From Tetracladium setigerum (taxonomy: Eukaryota > Ascomycota > Leotiomycetes > Helotiales): DNA of 19,683 nucleotides. Shown here piece by piece: positions 1 to 8,384 of this stretch. The notes under the pieces are model-generated. The model did no database searches and was not told the origin of the DNA. It saw only the letters and a program-made list of their open reading frames with translations. The stretch is from positions 1 through 19,683 of the forward strand of contig PZJY01000015.1 of assembly GCA_031472005.1 (NCBI GenBank). The letters are read 5' to 3'. Each line of letters begins with the position of its first letter. Position 1 is the first letter of the stretch. The position numbers and the translations under genes were made by a program.

Positions 1-109
1 CCTAACCCTAACCTAACCCTAACCCTAACCCTAACCCTAACCCTAACCCTAACCTACCCTAACCCTAACCCTACCCAACCTAACCCTAACCCCAAACCCT
101 AACCCTAAA
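1..109. repeat. Telomeric repeat array, left chromosome end
   Basis: About eighteen CCCTAA units run from the first base, so the G-rich TTAGGG strand points outward and this is a left chromosome end. Irregular units are scattered through it (CCTAA, CCTACCCTAA, CCCTACCCAA, CCCCAAA), which could be genuine degenerate telomeric DNA or long-read error. Unique sequence begins directly after the last unit. Confidence 0.97.
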
Positions 110-883
110 TTATATACGTCGCTATCGTCGTAAATATTAAGCGGATTAAGCTCCGGTTCTTCGTCGATAAGGGGCGGTTCGGTGTCGATTCGCGGCTAAA
201 TTAAATTAAACCTATATCTCGCATACTTTCGAATTCAAGGATAATATTATCCACTTTTATTTAATTAATCGATATAATATCCGAGCTATCTATTTCTATT
301 AGCGTTAGAGACGGAGAGCTATAATTATATTTATAGTTAAGTAGATTATTAAGATCTTCGTTTTATTCCTCTTAAATAATTATAAGTTCATTAACTTTAA
401 GCGTTCTCTTAATAAATAAATCGGTATCTATTAATATATTAGATAATTTAGAATCTACGTAATTAATATCTAGTTCCTTAAATGAAAAGTCCTTTAATCG
501 GAGGTTATTTAATATCAATAATATCTCGATGCTTTAAAGCGGGGTAAATGAAGTGGCTTAGCTTTCTAGAGAGGAATTTAAATTACTTAGTTTAATTCTA
601 TTATTAGAACTACCTTTTAAATTACGAATTCCATTATTAGAAGCATCGCTAAAGCTATTAGTATAATCGTCGGACTCGAAGTTATTAGACTCTTAAGAAT
701 TATAAAACTTAAATCTTTATAACGCCTGAGTAAGGCCCGATTCTTTTTTAATAGACGGCTATAAGAGAGTCTTTTATATCGCCGACGTGGACCCCGCTTA
801 AAGTGAATTAATACTTAAACGGCGGGGAAGGCTTTCGCTATTTAAAGACGTTACGCTTATAAATCGGTTCGACTTCGCGGATA
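110..883. other. RIP-degraded AT-rich subtelomeric tract, no intact gene
   Basis: No open frame of useful length exists on either strand. The dinucleotide pattern is striking: TA, AA and TT abound, CG is common, and CA and TG are nearly absent. This is the footprint of C-to-T change at CpA on both strands. The last 34 bases (850-883) are the start of a 222-bp tandem repeat unit that continues at 7975, beyond the retrotransposon. No telomere-linked helicase could be recognised. Confidence 0.8.
879..883. repeat. Target-site duplication, left copy (GGATA)
   Basis: GGATA immediately precedes the left LTR and matches the five bases directly after the right LTR (7970-7974). A perfect 5-bp duplication shows the two LTRs belong to one insertion event rather than to recombined copies. 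Confidence 0.93.
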
Positions 884-1359
884 TGTAACGGTTACTATTT
901 ACACGGAAGTAAATAGCTAAGTCAGGTTGGTATTCGTCGATAGAGAGCGGATCACAGGTACGGCAATAGACTGGTTACTAGAATAAAAGATATTCGATTT
1001 GAGTTGAGCACGAAGTTCCTATCTAATGAAAACTATCTTATCCTTATATATGATCTTCGTTCTCCTGGAGTCGAGAAGTCGACTGAGTCGATACCATCGA
1101 CCCGTCGACACCGTCGACTCCCGAGAGTCGACATGTCTTGGCATGAACACATGTCGACCTAATCACGTGACTAGGCCCATAGCTTGCTGTTGCCTTTTCA
1201 CTTACATAATTAATATTACTATTACTAATCCTGTGAGTTCTCTGTGGAGTGGTTCTTGGGAGCCTTGCTCCCAGGATCTATGGTGCTCCCGAGCCTCAGG
1301 CTCCCAGGATCTAGTGTGCTCCTGGGGGTCACTTGACTCCCAAGATCACGTTCGTAACA
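884..1359 (-). repeat. Left LTR (3' LTR of the element), 476 bp
   Basis: It begins TGTAACGG and ends CGTAACA on the plus strand, giving TG...CA ends. It matches the right LTR with 17 transitions and two 1-base indels. It preserves the unmutated word TTGAGCAC at 1004-1011, whose complement is the candidate self-priming sequence. It also holds palindromes: five GTCGAC sites at 1078-1158, TCACGTGA at 1163-1170, and a TGGGAGC/GCTCCCA hairpin at 1257-1273. Confidence 0.96.
1078..1170. promoter_or_regulatory. Palindrome cluster in LTR U3: five GTCGAC sites plus TCACGTGA
   Basis: GTCGAC occurs at 1078, 1104, 1113, 1127 and 1153. The copies at 1113 and 1127 form a perfect hairpin with 8-bp arms and a 4-nt loop (1113-1132). 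TCACGTGA, an E-box-type palindrome, follows at 1163-1170. The same cluster is kept in the right LTR at 7690-7782. Position upstream of the LTR TATA box (in the element's direction) suggests transcription-factor sites; this is inference. Confidence 0.5.
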
Positions 1360-1372
1360 TTATCCCCTTCTA
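1360..1372 (-). other. Polypurine tract next to the 3' LTR
   Basis: On the element strand the bases AGAAGGGGATAA directly precede the LTR start TGTTACG. This is the expected place and composition for the plus-strand priming site of an LTR retrotransposon, and it independently fixes the element's orientation as minus. Confidence 0.85.
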
Positions 1373-1526
1373 GCCTAGTGTGGTCTCCACACTTAAGTAC
1401 GTCAAAGGAAACATCGCTGTTAGCTCACGGCTATCTTCCTTTCTTATTATGACCGCTGATCGATTAAAGAAAATAATAACTAATCGACAAAACGTGTACG
1501 AGCGCTATAAGACTTAAGGAATCGAA

Positions 1527-2092
1527 ATGCCGGCTTGCTCGCGTTGCGCTAAACGTGGTACGAAGTGCCTAGTAGCTCCAAGCTACTCGAAATGTTCTGA
1601 ATGTATTAAAGTCGGGGTGAAATGCGACGTCTATGGTCCTTCCGACGCAGAATGGAAGAAACTGGAACGCGCTAAAAAGAAACTAGCGGACGAGTGGAAC
1701 GAGGCTTAGGCTAAGCAACGAAAATTGTTCGAGCGCTTGAGTGAGATGAGTGCGAAGCTAGTTCGCATAGAGAAATAAAGGGAGGCCTTTCGATCGCGCG
1801 TAGCGGAAATACTTCGTCGCGGTCTGAAATCGATTACGGAGTTGGATGCCGCTAAGGAGCGAGAGCGTTTAGAACGGGAATCAATCGAGGGGGGACCGGC
1901 TGGTTCCGAGAGCGAGCCTACTTCCATTCCTCAGACGACCCTTCCTTGTTGTGGAACGCGGAGGAGGACTTAGTGCTTGTCGAGGCCCTGTCCGAGTTCG
2001 ATGCTTCCTCGGCTTTCTAGACGAGTCTGGGTTTCGGTGGCTCAACGTAGTCTGCCGATGGTGGTACGCGGTTATCTTCTCAGGGCACTTAA
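1527..2092 (+). pseudogene. Retrotransposon-borne antisense ORF: Zn2Cys6-like cluster plus coiled coil
   Basis: The first 60 codons are open. Cysteines at residues 4, 7, 14, 23, 26 and 33 give CX2CX6CX8CX2CX6C, within the spacing of fungal Zn2Cys6 binuclear clusters. A Lys/Glu/Leu/Arg-rich, coiled-coil-like segment follows. The frame is interrupted by TAG (1707-1709) and TAA (1785-1787), both one C-to-T change from Gln codons, and then reads on to about 1925. A change of frame near 1925-1931 leads into an acidic Leu/Asp-rich segment and a Gly/Ser-rich tail that ends at TAA 2090-2092, with two more stops at Trp- or Gln-like positions. The ORF runs against pol and its 3' end overlaps the pol C-terminus. 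I believe similar small proteins accompany fungal Gypsy elements, but their function is not known to me. DNA binding is inferred from cysteine spacing alone. Confidence 0.7.
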
Positions 2093-2235
2093 GATTTGCT
2101 AAGGGTTCCCAAGTGTTTTCGGTATATGGGTAATTTAACTATTTAATGAGGTAGTAGTTCCGGTTTCTAATTCGTTTATGGTTTAGGATTGTTTTTACTT
2201 TATATTCGGCGTCCGGGTTGACAGGTTGAATATTC
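1881..2235 (-). pseudogene. Pol C-terminus: chromodomain and basic tail
   Basis: Translated on the minus strand, 2206 to 2073 shows the chromodomain pattern: an aromatic residue before a Val-x-x-Ile strand, an NHKRIR segment, a YYL-I-K strand, and a Pro-Tyr-Thr-Glu-Asn-Thr-Trp-Glu-Pro turn. The usual core Trp after the Lys is a TAG stop (2139-2141), one G-to-A change from TGG. The frame then runs through a Ser/Arg/Pro-rich basic tail to TGA at 1881-1883, overlapping the plus-strand ORF by about 210 bp. Chromodomains of this class direct integration toward marked chromatin in chromoviruses. That role is family knowledge. Confidence 0.85.
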
Positions 2236-2399
2236 ATATTAGGGGCTGGAGGCGCTCCTGGTGGTGCTTTCTCGAGGAGGGAAATGTGGAATCGGTTATA
2301 TATTTTCTATGTCTTAGATAGTTAAAGTTCGTAATTAACTAGTCCGATAACTTTTGAAATTCTAAACGGCCTTAACTTCTTATAATCTAGTTTATCGCT

Positions 2400-3300
2400 T
2401 AGTCTTTATGTGTTGATGTTTTTTCGTAGTAGATAGACTTTATCCCCCTCTTTTAGCGTAGGTCCCACTCCACGCTTCGAGTTGTAATAAATTGCTAATC
2501 GTTATAATAAAAATAAGATATCGGCAGCAAGTTCTTTATATAAGTTCTTTAGCTAATCCACTCGGATATTAGTTGCTTTTGCGTTTTTAGTATCGACCAA
2601 CGGATAATTATATGCCTTAGGGTTAAATTTAAAGTTCGCGAAGAACGGTGATATACCCGTTATTTTTATATCTACGCTATTAAATGTAAACTAGGCTAAC
2701 GGTAAGAGTTCTACCTAGTTGTCCTATTTATAATTGACGTAGCAACGTAGGTAGGCTTCTATTATTTAATTGATACGTTTTGTTTGACTATCGGTTGGGG
2801 ATGAAAAGCGGTTAATATTTTCTTTTTAATCTTAAGCTTGGCCATTAATGATGTCTAGAACTTTAATTTAAATAGTTTGTCGCGGTCCGAGAGGATTTTA
2901 TCCGGTACTCCGTGTTGTGTAATGATTTATCGGATGAACGTGTTAGCTATCTGCTCGGCTGTACTTGATTCGAAGTATGGTATTATATATGCGTATTTGG
3001 TTAGGAGGCACGTTATGACGAGGATCGAATCGTACACGACTCCCGTTATAGGATCTTTGGAGGGTGGCAGCTTGATAATAAAGTCGAGAGCTATCGATCC
3101 CATGGTCGTGTCGGGGTTATGGGTGATTTCATGAGTCCATACGGAGCGTGTCGAGATAACTTGTTCCGTATATATGTATCGCATTGAGTTATAACCTCTT
3201 TGACTATATTCCTGATCCCAGGGAAGTAGTATTTCCTAAACAGCCTCGCGAGGGTCTTAGCTATTCCCTGATACCTATGAGCTAGCAGCTCATACTATTA
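2400..3300 (-). pseudogene. Retroviral-type integrase relic
   Basis: The N-terminal HHCC region can be read at about 3170-3300 (AHRYQGIAKTL..., then a CDTY segment where the second Cys of the CxxC pair is Tyr). The catalytic core runs through 2927-3184, with the first Asp in an ALDFIIKLPPSKDP segment, and continues toward about 2850 with the second Asp in a LSDRD motif. The third acidic residue could not be placed because the frame changes near 2800. Integrase joins element cDNA to host DNA. Missing zinc ligands, stops and frame changes make this copy non-functional. Confidence 0.85.
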
Positions 3301-3423
3301 TTATACGAAGGCTTTTCGTATTCCGGTTGGAATATAGGTTCTTTCTTAAAAGAGTAGTAGTCCTTCCACGTTCCTTAAGAATCCGTTTCTTAATTCCTTC
3401 GTTTATTGTTTCGCAATAGGGTC

Positions 3424-4000
3424 TTAATCGTACCCCTTTCGAATAAGTTCTTCGAAGGTTCGATCCTTAAGTCGTATAATAGCGGCTATTTGCACTCGGT
3501 TATATACTAGGGAGGACCCGTCTTGTCGGAGTATTGCTCTTAAAGGCGAGGTCTTGTTACCTGTGTATTTTGGTTTTCTATTGAGTGCATCGGCTCGAGC
3601 GTTCTCGGAGCCTTTGATATATCGAATGTTGAAGTCATATAACGAAAGTGTTTCGGCCCATCGGACTTGTCGCCTGTTAAGTTCTTTAATCGTTATGAAA
3701 TAGATGAGATTCTTATAATTAGAAAGAATATCTATCTTCGTAGACGACCTTTTAAGTATACCTTCCATTCTCGTAACGCTATAACAATTATAAGTAACTC
3801 CTTATCGTAGATCTTATAATTAAGTTCCGCGGATATGAGTTTTCTTAAGAAGAATGCGATTAGTCGCTAGCGACTATCTTCGCCGGGTTAACTATAGATT
3901 ACTCTAATAGCGAAGTCTAACGAGTCCGTTTCCACCCGTTTTGTTTCGTGGGGTCGTAGTGTCTAAGAATTGGTTCCTTAGCGAACATTTCTTTTAGCGT
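3424..4000 (-). pseudogene. RNase H domain relic of pol
   Basis: The open stretch 3424-3768 contains the typical Gypsy RNase H C-terminal part: a WAETLSLYDF-like helix, then IRYIKGSENARADALNRKP. Upstream the relic retains an ETDSLDFAI segment (first catalytic Asp region) and an ELNYKIYDKELL segment. The position usually occupied by Asp-His before KNL reads Asn-Tyr, two G-to-A/C-to-T changes. RNase H removes the RNA strand after first-strand synthesis; this copy is broken by stops. Confidence 0.85.
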
Positions 4001-4039
4001 GTCCATAACTTTCTAAGCTTTAGGAGTCCATTCAAATGT

Positions 4040-4915
4040 TTAATCTTTATGAGTGAGGTCCGTAAGTGGTTTCGTAATTGCCGAGTAGTTCTTAATATAG
4101 CGTCGGTAATAATTGTAGAAACTTAAGAAACTTTATATTTCTTTTATATTTATTAGTGATTCCCACTTAAGTATTGCTTTGACCTTATTTAGGTCCATTT
4201 CGAATCCGTTTAATAATAATAATATATCCATAAAACTTAACTCGTTCTATTAAGAAGTAGCATTTGTTTAGGTTGACTTTTAAATAGTGTTTTCGTAAAG
4301 CTTGAAAGACTAGCCTGACGTGCTTCTCGTGTTCGGCGACGTCCTTTAAATAAATAAGGATATCGTTGAGGTAAACAATACAAAATACGTCGATGTATTC
4401 TCGTAGAGCATTATTAATTAATCGTTAGAAGGTGGCTGGGGCATTGCATAATCCGAAGTGCATTACTAGGAACTCATATAATCCCTATTAGGTACGAAAA
4501 GTAGTCTTACTTTCGTCGCCTTCCTTTATTCTTATGAGATTAAAGGCTGACTTCAGGTCGATCTGGGTGAAGATCTTCGATCCTTATGTCCTGTCCCTCA
4601 GATCGTCGAGTAGTGGTAGCGAATAACGATCTTTGATAGTGTGGTCGTTTAGTTTTCGCTAATCTATAACCGGGCGTCGTTTATTAGTTCTAGGTTTTAG
4701 TATAAAGAAGATAGGTGCTCCCCACGGAGATTTAGATTCCCTGATGTGTCTTTTATTAACATTTCGTCGATAAAGATTTTGAGCGTCCTCGAGTCCGTAT
4801 CGTTCATTTTACGCAATGGTTCGCAAACCGGTTTTGCGTCTTCTTTTAGGATGATCTCGTGATCCCAATCCTGGTGTGCTAGTAATGTTATGAGATCCTG
4901 TACCTCGGTGAACAA
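4040..4915 (-). pseudogene. Reverse transcriptase domain relic
   Basis: The minus strand shows RT landmarks in order. The N-terminal part lies at 4697-4915. SPWGAPIFF follows in a shifted frame after an apparent 1-base loss near 4750, then a VID-x-RKLND motif with a stop inside, FTQIDLKSAF, and MHFGLCNAPATF. The catalytic motif reads YLND at 4362-4373, so the first Asp of the YxDD box is Asn (codon 4365-4367, one G-to-A change). The thumb and connection region ends near 4040. RT copies element RNA to cDNA; loss of a catalytic Asp alone should abolish activity. Confidence 0.9.
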
Positions 4916-5039
4916 GTCTCGGAATTCCTCGTATTGTTTCAGTAATAGTACCTCTTTCGTACCCTCTTTGATAGGCGTATAGGTTTAGCTACTTCTAGCC
5001 TTTACTAACCTATAAACTCGTCCTTGTCTAGTCATAGGA

Positions 5040-5400
5040 CAGTTCGTTCCTTTTCGCAATTACACCTCTTAAAGTCCACCATTCTGTTTATCTAATCGAT
5101 TATTGGGTTATGGGCCTTAAGTTAAGGTAATCCTAGGATAATATTATGTGAGATATTAATAATATCGAACGTGATTTCTTCCTTATGTCCTGAGTGTGTA
5201 ACTATGGTGAGAGGAATTGTTTATAATTCCACTTCTCCACCATTGTAATTGATTTTGGATCCATCGACTATAACGAGTTAGTAAGGTTTCCCTTTAATAT
5301 AAGTGGCGACTATATATTTCTTAGCTAACGTTATAGATATGAAGTTTCCCATGGATCCTAAATTAATTATTGCTATAACTAGTCTTAAGATCTAAGGGAT
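5040..5400 (-). pseudogene. Aspartic protease domain relic
   Basis: A retropepsin-like region can be read. The flap-side GSMGNFIS segment follows a residue pair where the family has Asp-Ser-Gly: the catalytic Asp position is Asn (5362-5364) and the next residue Leu, both transitions. Downstream comes IILGLP-x-L-x-x-HNPIID (about 5080-5150), a hallmark junction between protease and RT in Gypsy pol. Several internal stops are at CAG, CAA or TGG-type positions. Its frame differs from that of Gag and the RT N-terminus, so at least one indel lies between. Confidence 0.75.
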
Positions 5401-5419
5401 CTTAACGTCTAGTTTTAAT

Positions 5420-6594
5420 TGTTCGTACCCGGCTGCGCATAGCTCTCGGGGCGGTTCTTCGTATGGATTTTCACATTTCTCGCCGGAGTCTCTAGCGTTC
5501 ATTTGCTAGTAGAAACTTCCGTCGAGTACGTTCTGCCATTCGAGGACTATTCCTCTATGGCTAGTGACGATGTACACGTGTCCTTTGATAAGTGTGGGTG
5601 TTCTGGGTTCCATGCTTTCGAAGTAGTACTAGCATGAATCCGCGACATTGTTCTAGGTACGGAGTCGTTCACTCTATGCCCGGATAACCTATCGCTCTCC
5701 TTCTTTTAGAGTAGGCAGTTCCCGATAGCAGGGTGGAGTTTCATTAGGCAGGTCCTACATGTAAATCCTAATGCCATTATATTGTCGGTCTTCTCCTTAG
5801 ACGTAGATCCATCCGATGCGATCTTCGTCCTTATATGCGACTTCCTAGATTTAGCTATATACTAGTCCTCTAAAAGGTGGCGTGCCTGGTTCACTATAAA
5901 CAGGTCTTAGGGGGTTTATTCAACATATCCATTCCCTTTTAAAAGTGGGGTGTTCTTCCCTTTGAACAACCATCCATTATTCCTTTATTATAGGGTGGTT
6001 AGCTCGTCGGACTTCCCGTTAGACTTCTTCCTTTGTAGGGTCGGGAACCTGATCGCTACGCATTTGGTACTTATTATTGGGGCGTCTATCCCTGGTCCGT
6101 CAGAACATTTGCAGAATAATCCGTTCTGGCCACGCTCGCAATATCTCGCAATCTGTATTTTGCGTTTCGGGCTTTCATTGACTCATCGTCGGGACAGAGG
6201 TAATAAAGACCTCCTCTGTTCCGATCGCAACATCCGGTGGGGGCCCTTAGGAACTGCTCCCTGGAAGGGTCCTTATAAACCGGGGTGTAGTCGTCGTCGT
6301 AGTCTATAGTAGGGCATTCGTATATAATGCTTTCGCATTTGTCGTATCTTTCCTTCCTCCATTCCTCCTAATTGTAGCGTTCGCTATTAGTTCCGTCTTC
6401 GGGAACCGTAAGAGGGTCTACTCGCTGGCAGACGCAGAGATAGAATCCGCAGGTGGGGCATTTCTATTAAAGTAGTCTTCCCTAGTTACGTTCACGCGCA
6501 TTCTTCTTTCCTTTTGGGATTATGGTAGCCATGCTTATTTATCGGATTTTAAGGGATACGGCTTACTTCTTCCGTCCTGTTTTCCCTTTTCTAT
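5420..6594 (-). pseudogene. Gag-Pol linker relic with a cysteine-rich patch
   Basis: The Gag frame continues past the zinc knuckle into a basic segment and, at about 6427-6460, a Cys-rich patch CPTCGFYLCVC, then a charged, Tyr/Asp-rich region with more Cys. Stops are frequent. The plus-strand ORF at 5950-6309 is treated as a shadow. I recognise no domain beyond the two CxxC-like pairs, and the true frame in 5420-6300 is uncertain. Confidence 0.5.
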
Positions 6595-7453
6595 AGGAGT
6601 CTGCTCGGTGGCCCGCATATCCATATTCGAAGTAGAGTCCCTCCTTCCTTCGTTTCTCCATTACTTCCTTAAAAAGTTATTTCTTTAGTTAAAACTTAGG
6701 TTTCTTCTAGATTGCATCTAGTTCCATTGGCCGAGGTCTATAGTAGTTGCTGCTCTAGATATTTCGTCCTTAGTGGCGAGGTTTCTTGGGGGTTCCGTGA
6801 TAGTTCTTAGGAATCCCATGTCCTTACTCTATTAGACGTTCCGTGATACGTTGGTCGAAATGGAGTGCCTTTTTAATCATTTCGGCTAATTCATCCGGTC
6901 GTTTAGGCAGTCGATGGATCTCGTCCTTAATGTTTGCTTTTAGTCCCGAGTAGAACTAAGAATTAGCGGCGGTGTTATCCTAAGCTAGGATAGCTTATAA
7001 TCGTTAGAACTTAGCGACGTACTTAGCGACAATAGTTATTTAGCGAAGCTTTCGCAAGCTAATGTCCGCGGCAAATTCTTAATCTTGATCCTCGAAGATC
7101 TGAGTGATACCTTGTTCGAACCCATCCCATGAGTTGAACAAGGTGCGGGTGAATGGCTCGGCGTCGGTATCAACTAGTTCGGGCGGATCAATGTTTTCTA
7201 TAGCGTCGTTTAAGTGAGGCTCGACCCAGTTAAAGGCTAGTCCTCGTAAGAACGAAGCGGCCCATATAGTTCGTTCGGCGGCGCTAAAGAACTTATCTTT
7301 ATTAAATACCCAATAGAGTTTGCATTGGGTGAGGAATTCTCGGAGCTTAGAACGTTGTCCGTGATAGAGGTCGGGTAGCTTTCCCTTTGGCGAAGCTGAC
7401 TGAATCCCGTTATCACTAGTCGGAGTGGCGGTGGGTGGTCCTCGGGAAGACAT
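6595..7453 (-). pseudogene. Gag relic: capsid-like domain and destroyed zinc knuckle
   Basis: ATG at 7451-7453 lies only 43 bases inside the 5' LTR. The first 124 codons are open, with a Pro/Ser/Thr-rich start and a retrotransposon Gag core (LREFLTQCKLYW..., a Trp-rich stretch typical of Gypsy Gag). The frame then carries about a dozen stops but stays readable through a second helical part (KANIKDEIHRLPKRPDELA). The CX2CX4HX4C knuckle at about 6595-6637 keeps its His but all three Cys are Tyr (TGC/TGT to TAC/TAT). Gag would form the virus-like particle; this copy cannot bind zinc or be translated in full. Confidence 0.88.
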
Positions 7454-7486
7454 CGTGGTGTATTGTGAGTCGGGTCTCTAGAGAAG

Positions 7487-7494
7487 GTGCTCAA
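7487..7494 (-). other. Candidate self-priming primer-binding site
   Basis: One base inside the 5' LTR the element strand reads TTGAGCAC. It is not TGG-initial, so an ordinary tRNA 3' end is unlikely. It is perfectly complementary over 8 nt to GTGCTCAA within the LTR (1004-1011, unmutated; 7616-7623 in the right LTR with one transition). That LTR word lies about 34-40 nt downstream of the TATA box, close to where RNA should start. This geometry matches Tf1-type self-priming. Confidence 0.55.
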
Positions 7495-7495
7495 G

Positions 7496-7969
7496 TGTAA
7501 CGGTTATTATTTACACGGAAGTAAATAGCTAAGTCAGGTTGGTATTCGTCGACAGAGAGCGGATCACAGGTACGGCAATAGACTAGTTACTAGAATAAAA
7601 GATATTCGATTTGAGTTAAGCACGAAGTTCCTATCTAATGAAAACTATCTTATCCTTATATATAATCTTCGTTCTCCTGGAGTCGAGAAGTCGACTGAGT
7701 CGATACCATCGACCCGTCGACACCGTCGACTCCCGAGAGTCGACATATCTTGGCATGAACACATGTCGACCCAATCACGTGACTAGGCCCACAGCTTGCT
7801 GTTGCCTTTTCACCTATATAATTAATACTATTATTACTAATCCTATGAGTTCTTTGTGGAGTGGTTCCTGGGAGCCTTGCTCCAGGATCCATGGTGCTCC
7901 CGAGCCTCAGGCTCCCAGGATCCAGTGTGCTCCTGGGGTCACTTGACTCCCAAGATCACGTTCGTAACA
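7496..7969 (-). repeat. Right LTR (5' LTR of the element), 474 bp
   Basis: It matches 884-1359 end to end with TG...CA ends and is followed by target duplication GGATA. On the element strand it should drive transcription leftward. If RNA starts near 7623, U3 is about 346 bp and R-U5 about 128 bp. It keeps the GTCGAC cluster (7690 onward) and TCACGTGA (7775-7782). Two 1-base length differences from the left LTR lie in C and G runs. Confidence 0.96.
7654..7664 (-). promoter_or_regulatory. LTR TATA box
   Basis: Element-strand TATATATAAGG in the 5' LTR is the clearest TATA element there. It lies 31-40 nt upstream of the GTGCTTAA word (GTGCTCAA in the other LTR) that pairs with the candidate priming site, supporting a transcription start near 7623. 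Confidence 0.6.
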
Positions 7970-7974
7970 GGATA
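7970..7974. repeat. Target-site duplication, right copy (GGATA)
   Basis: It is identical to 879-883. Removing the element together with one copy joins base 883 to 7975 and restores a 222-bp tandem repeat. Confidence 0.93.
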
Positions 7975-8384
7975 GTGAGGGTTTAAGGCGATAAAAGTTT
8001 AACGTCGAATTTATACCGATTGTCAATTAGGTAAAGACTTATAAAGTAATAATAGCTTAATTAGAAGTAGCTTAATAAGGTATTAATAGTTAAAGATTTA
8101 TTATTAAAGTTAATTATATAATAACTTAAACACGACTTATATTTCCTAGACCTTAAGAGGAGGTTACGCTTATAAGATAATTTAATTTTTTAACTAGCGA
8201 AGTTTTAAGGCGGTGGGTTTTTAAGGTCGAAGCTATAGCGATTTGCGACCGATTAAGGTCTTATAAAGAGTGGAGAGCTTAATTAAAAGAGGCTTAAAGA
8301 GGTGCTAATAATTAAAGACTCGCTATTAAAGGCGATTATATAATAACTTAAACACGGCTTTTATTTCTTAAACTCTTAAGTGGA
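7975..8384. repeat. 222-bp subtelomeric tandem repeat, interrupted by the retrotransposon
   Basis: Two diverged direct copies align without gaps at an offset of 222 (for example CTTATAAAG at 8038 and 8260, ATTATATAATAACTT at 8113 and 8335). The first unit begins at 850 with GTTACGCTTATAA, runs to 883, and resumes at 7975. The second begins at 8163 with the same word. The distance from this word to the TAG at the insertion point is 32 in both. The copies are heavily RIP-degraded; no coding function is visible. Confidence 0.75.

Larger units (their letters stand above)
884..7969 (-). mobile_element. Chromodomain Ty3/Gypsy LTR retrotransposon (chromovirus), RIP-inactivated, full structure
   Basis: This 7086-bp element is read on the minus strand. 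It has LTRs at 884-1359 and 7496-7969, a polypurine tract at 1360-1372, and a candidate primer-binding site at 7487-7494. The order Gag, protease, RT, RNase H, integrase, chromodomain is diagnostic of Ty3/Gypsy chromoviruses. Coding capacity is destroyed by many in-frame stops, substituted catalytic residues and frame changes: the Gag, Cys-rich and RT N-terminal pieces share one frame, while protease, RNase H and chromodomain lie in others. LTR differences are all transitions, 17 over about 475 bp plus two 1-base indels, as RIP would give. An extra plus-strand ORF relic lies between pol and the 3' LTR. The element cannot encode functional protein in its present state. Confidence 0.96.

Noticed and set aside
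110..883. Telomere-linked RecQ helicase gene
   Set aside because: Expected at some fungal ends, but no helicase motif could be read on either strand.
1026..1373. 115-codon plus-strand ORF and its twin at 7638-7946
   Set aside because: Both lie inside the two LTRs and owe their openness to the shared repeat; products are low-complexity Ser/Cys/Gly strings with no family resemblance.
5950..6309. 119-codon plus-strand ORF inside the element
   Set aside because: It is antisense to the Gag-Pol linker, lacks recognisable motifs, and unlike the 1527 ORF has no pattern of mutated Gln/Trp codons extending it.
7237..7494. Minus-strand ORF starting at the LTR edge
   Set aside because: It begins with TTG rather than ATG and overlaps Gag in another frame; the ATG at 7453 gives the Gag match.
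7475..7495. Ordinary tRNA-type primer-binding site
   Set aside because: No TGG follows the 5' LTR and no tRNA 3' end was recognised there; the self-priming explanation fits better.
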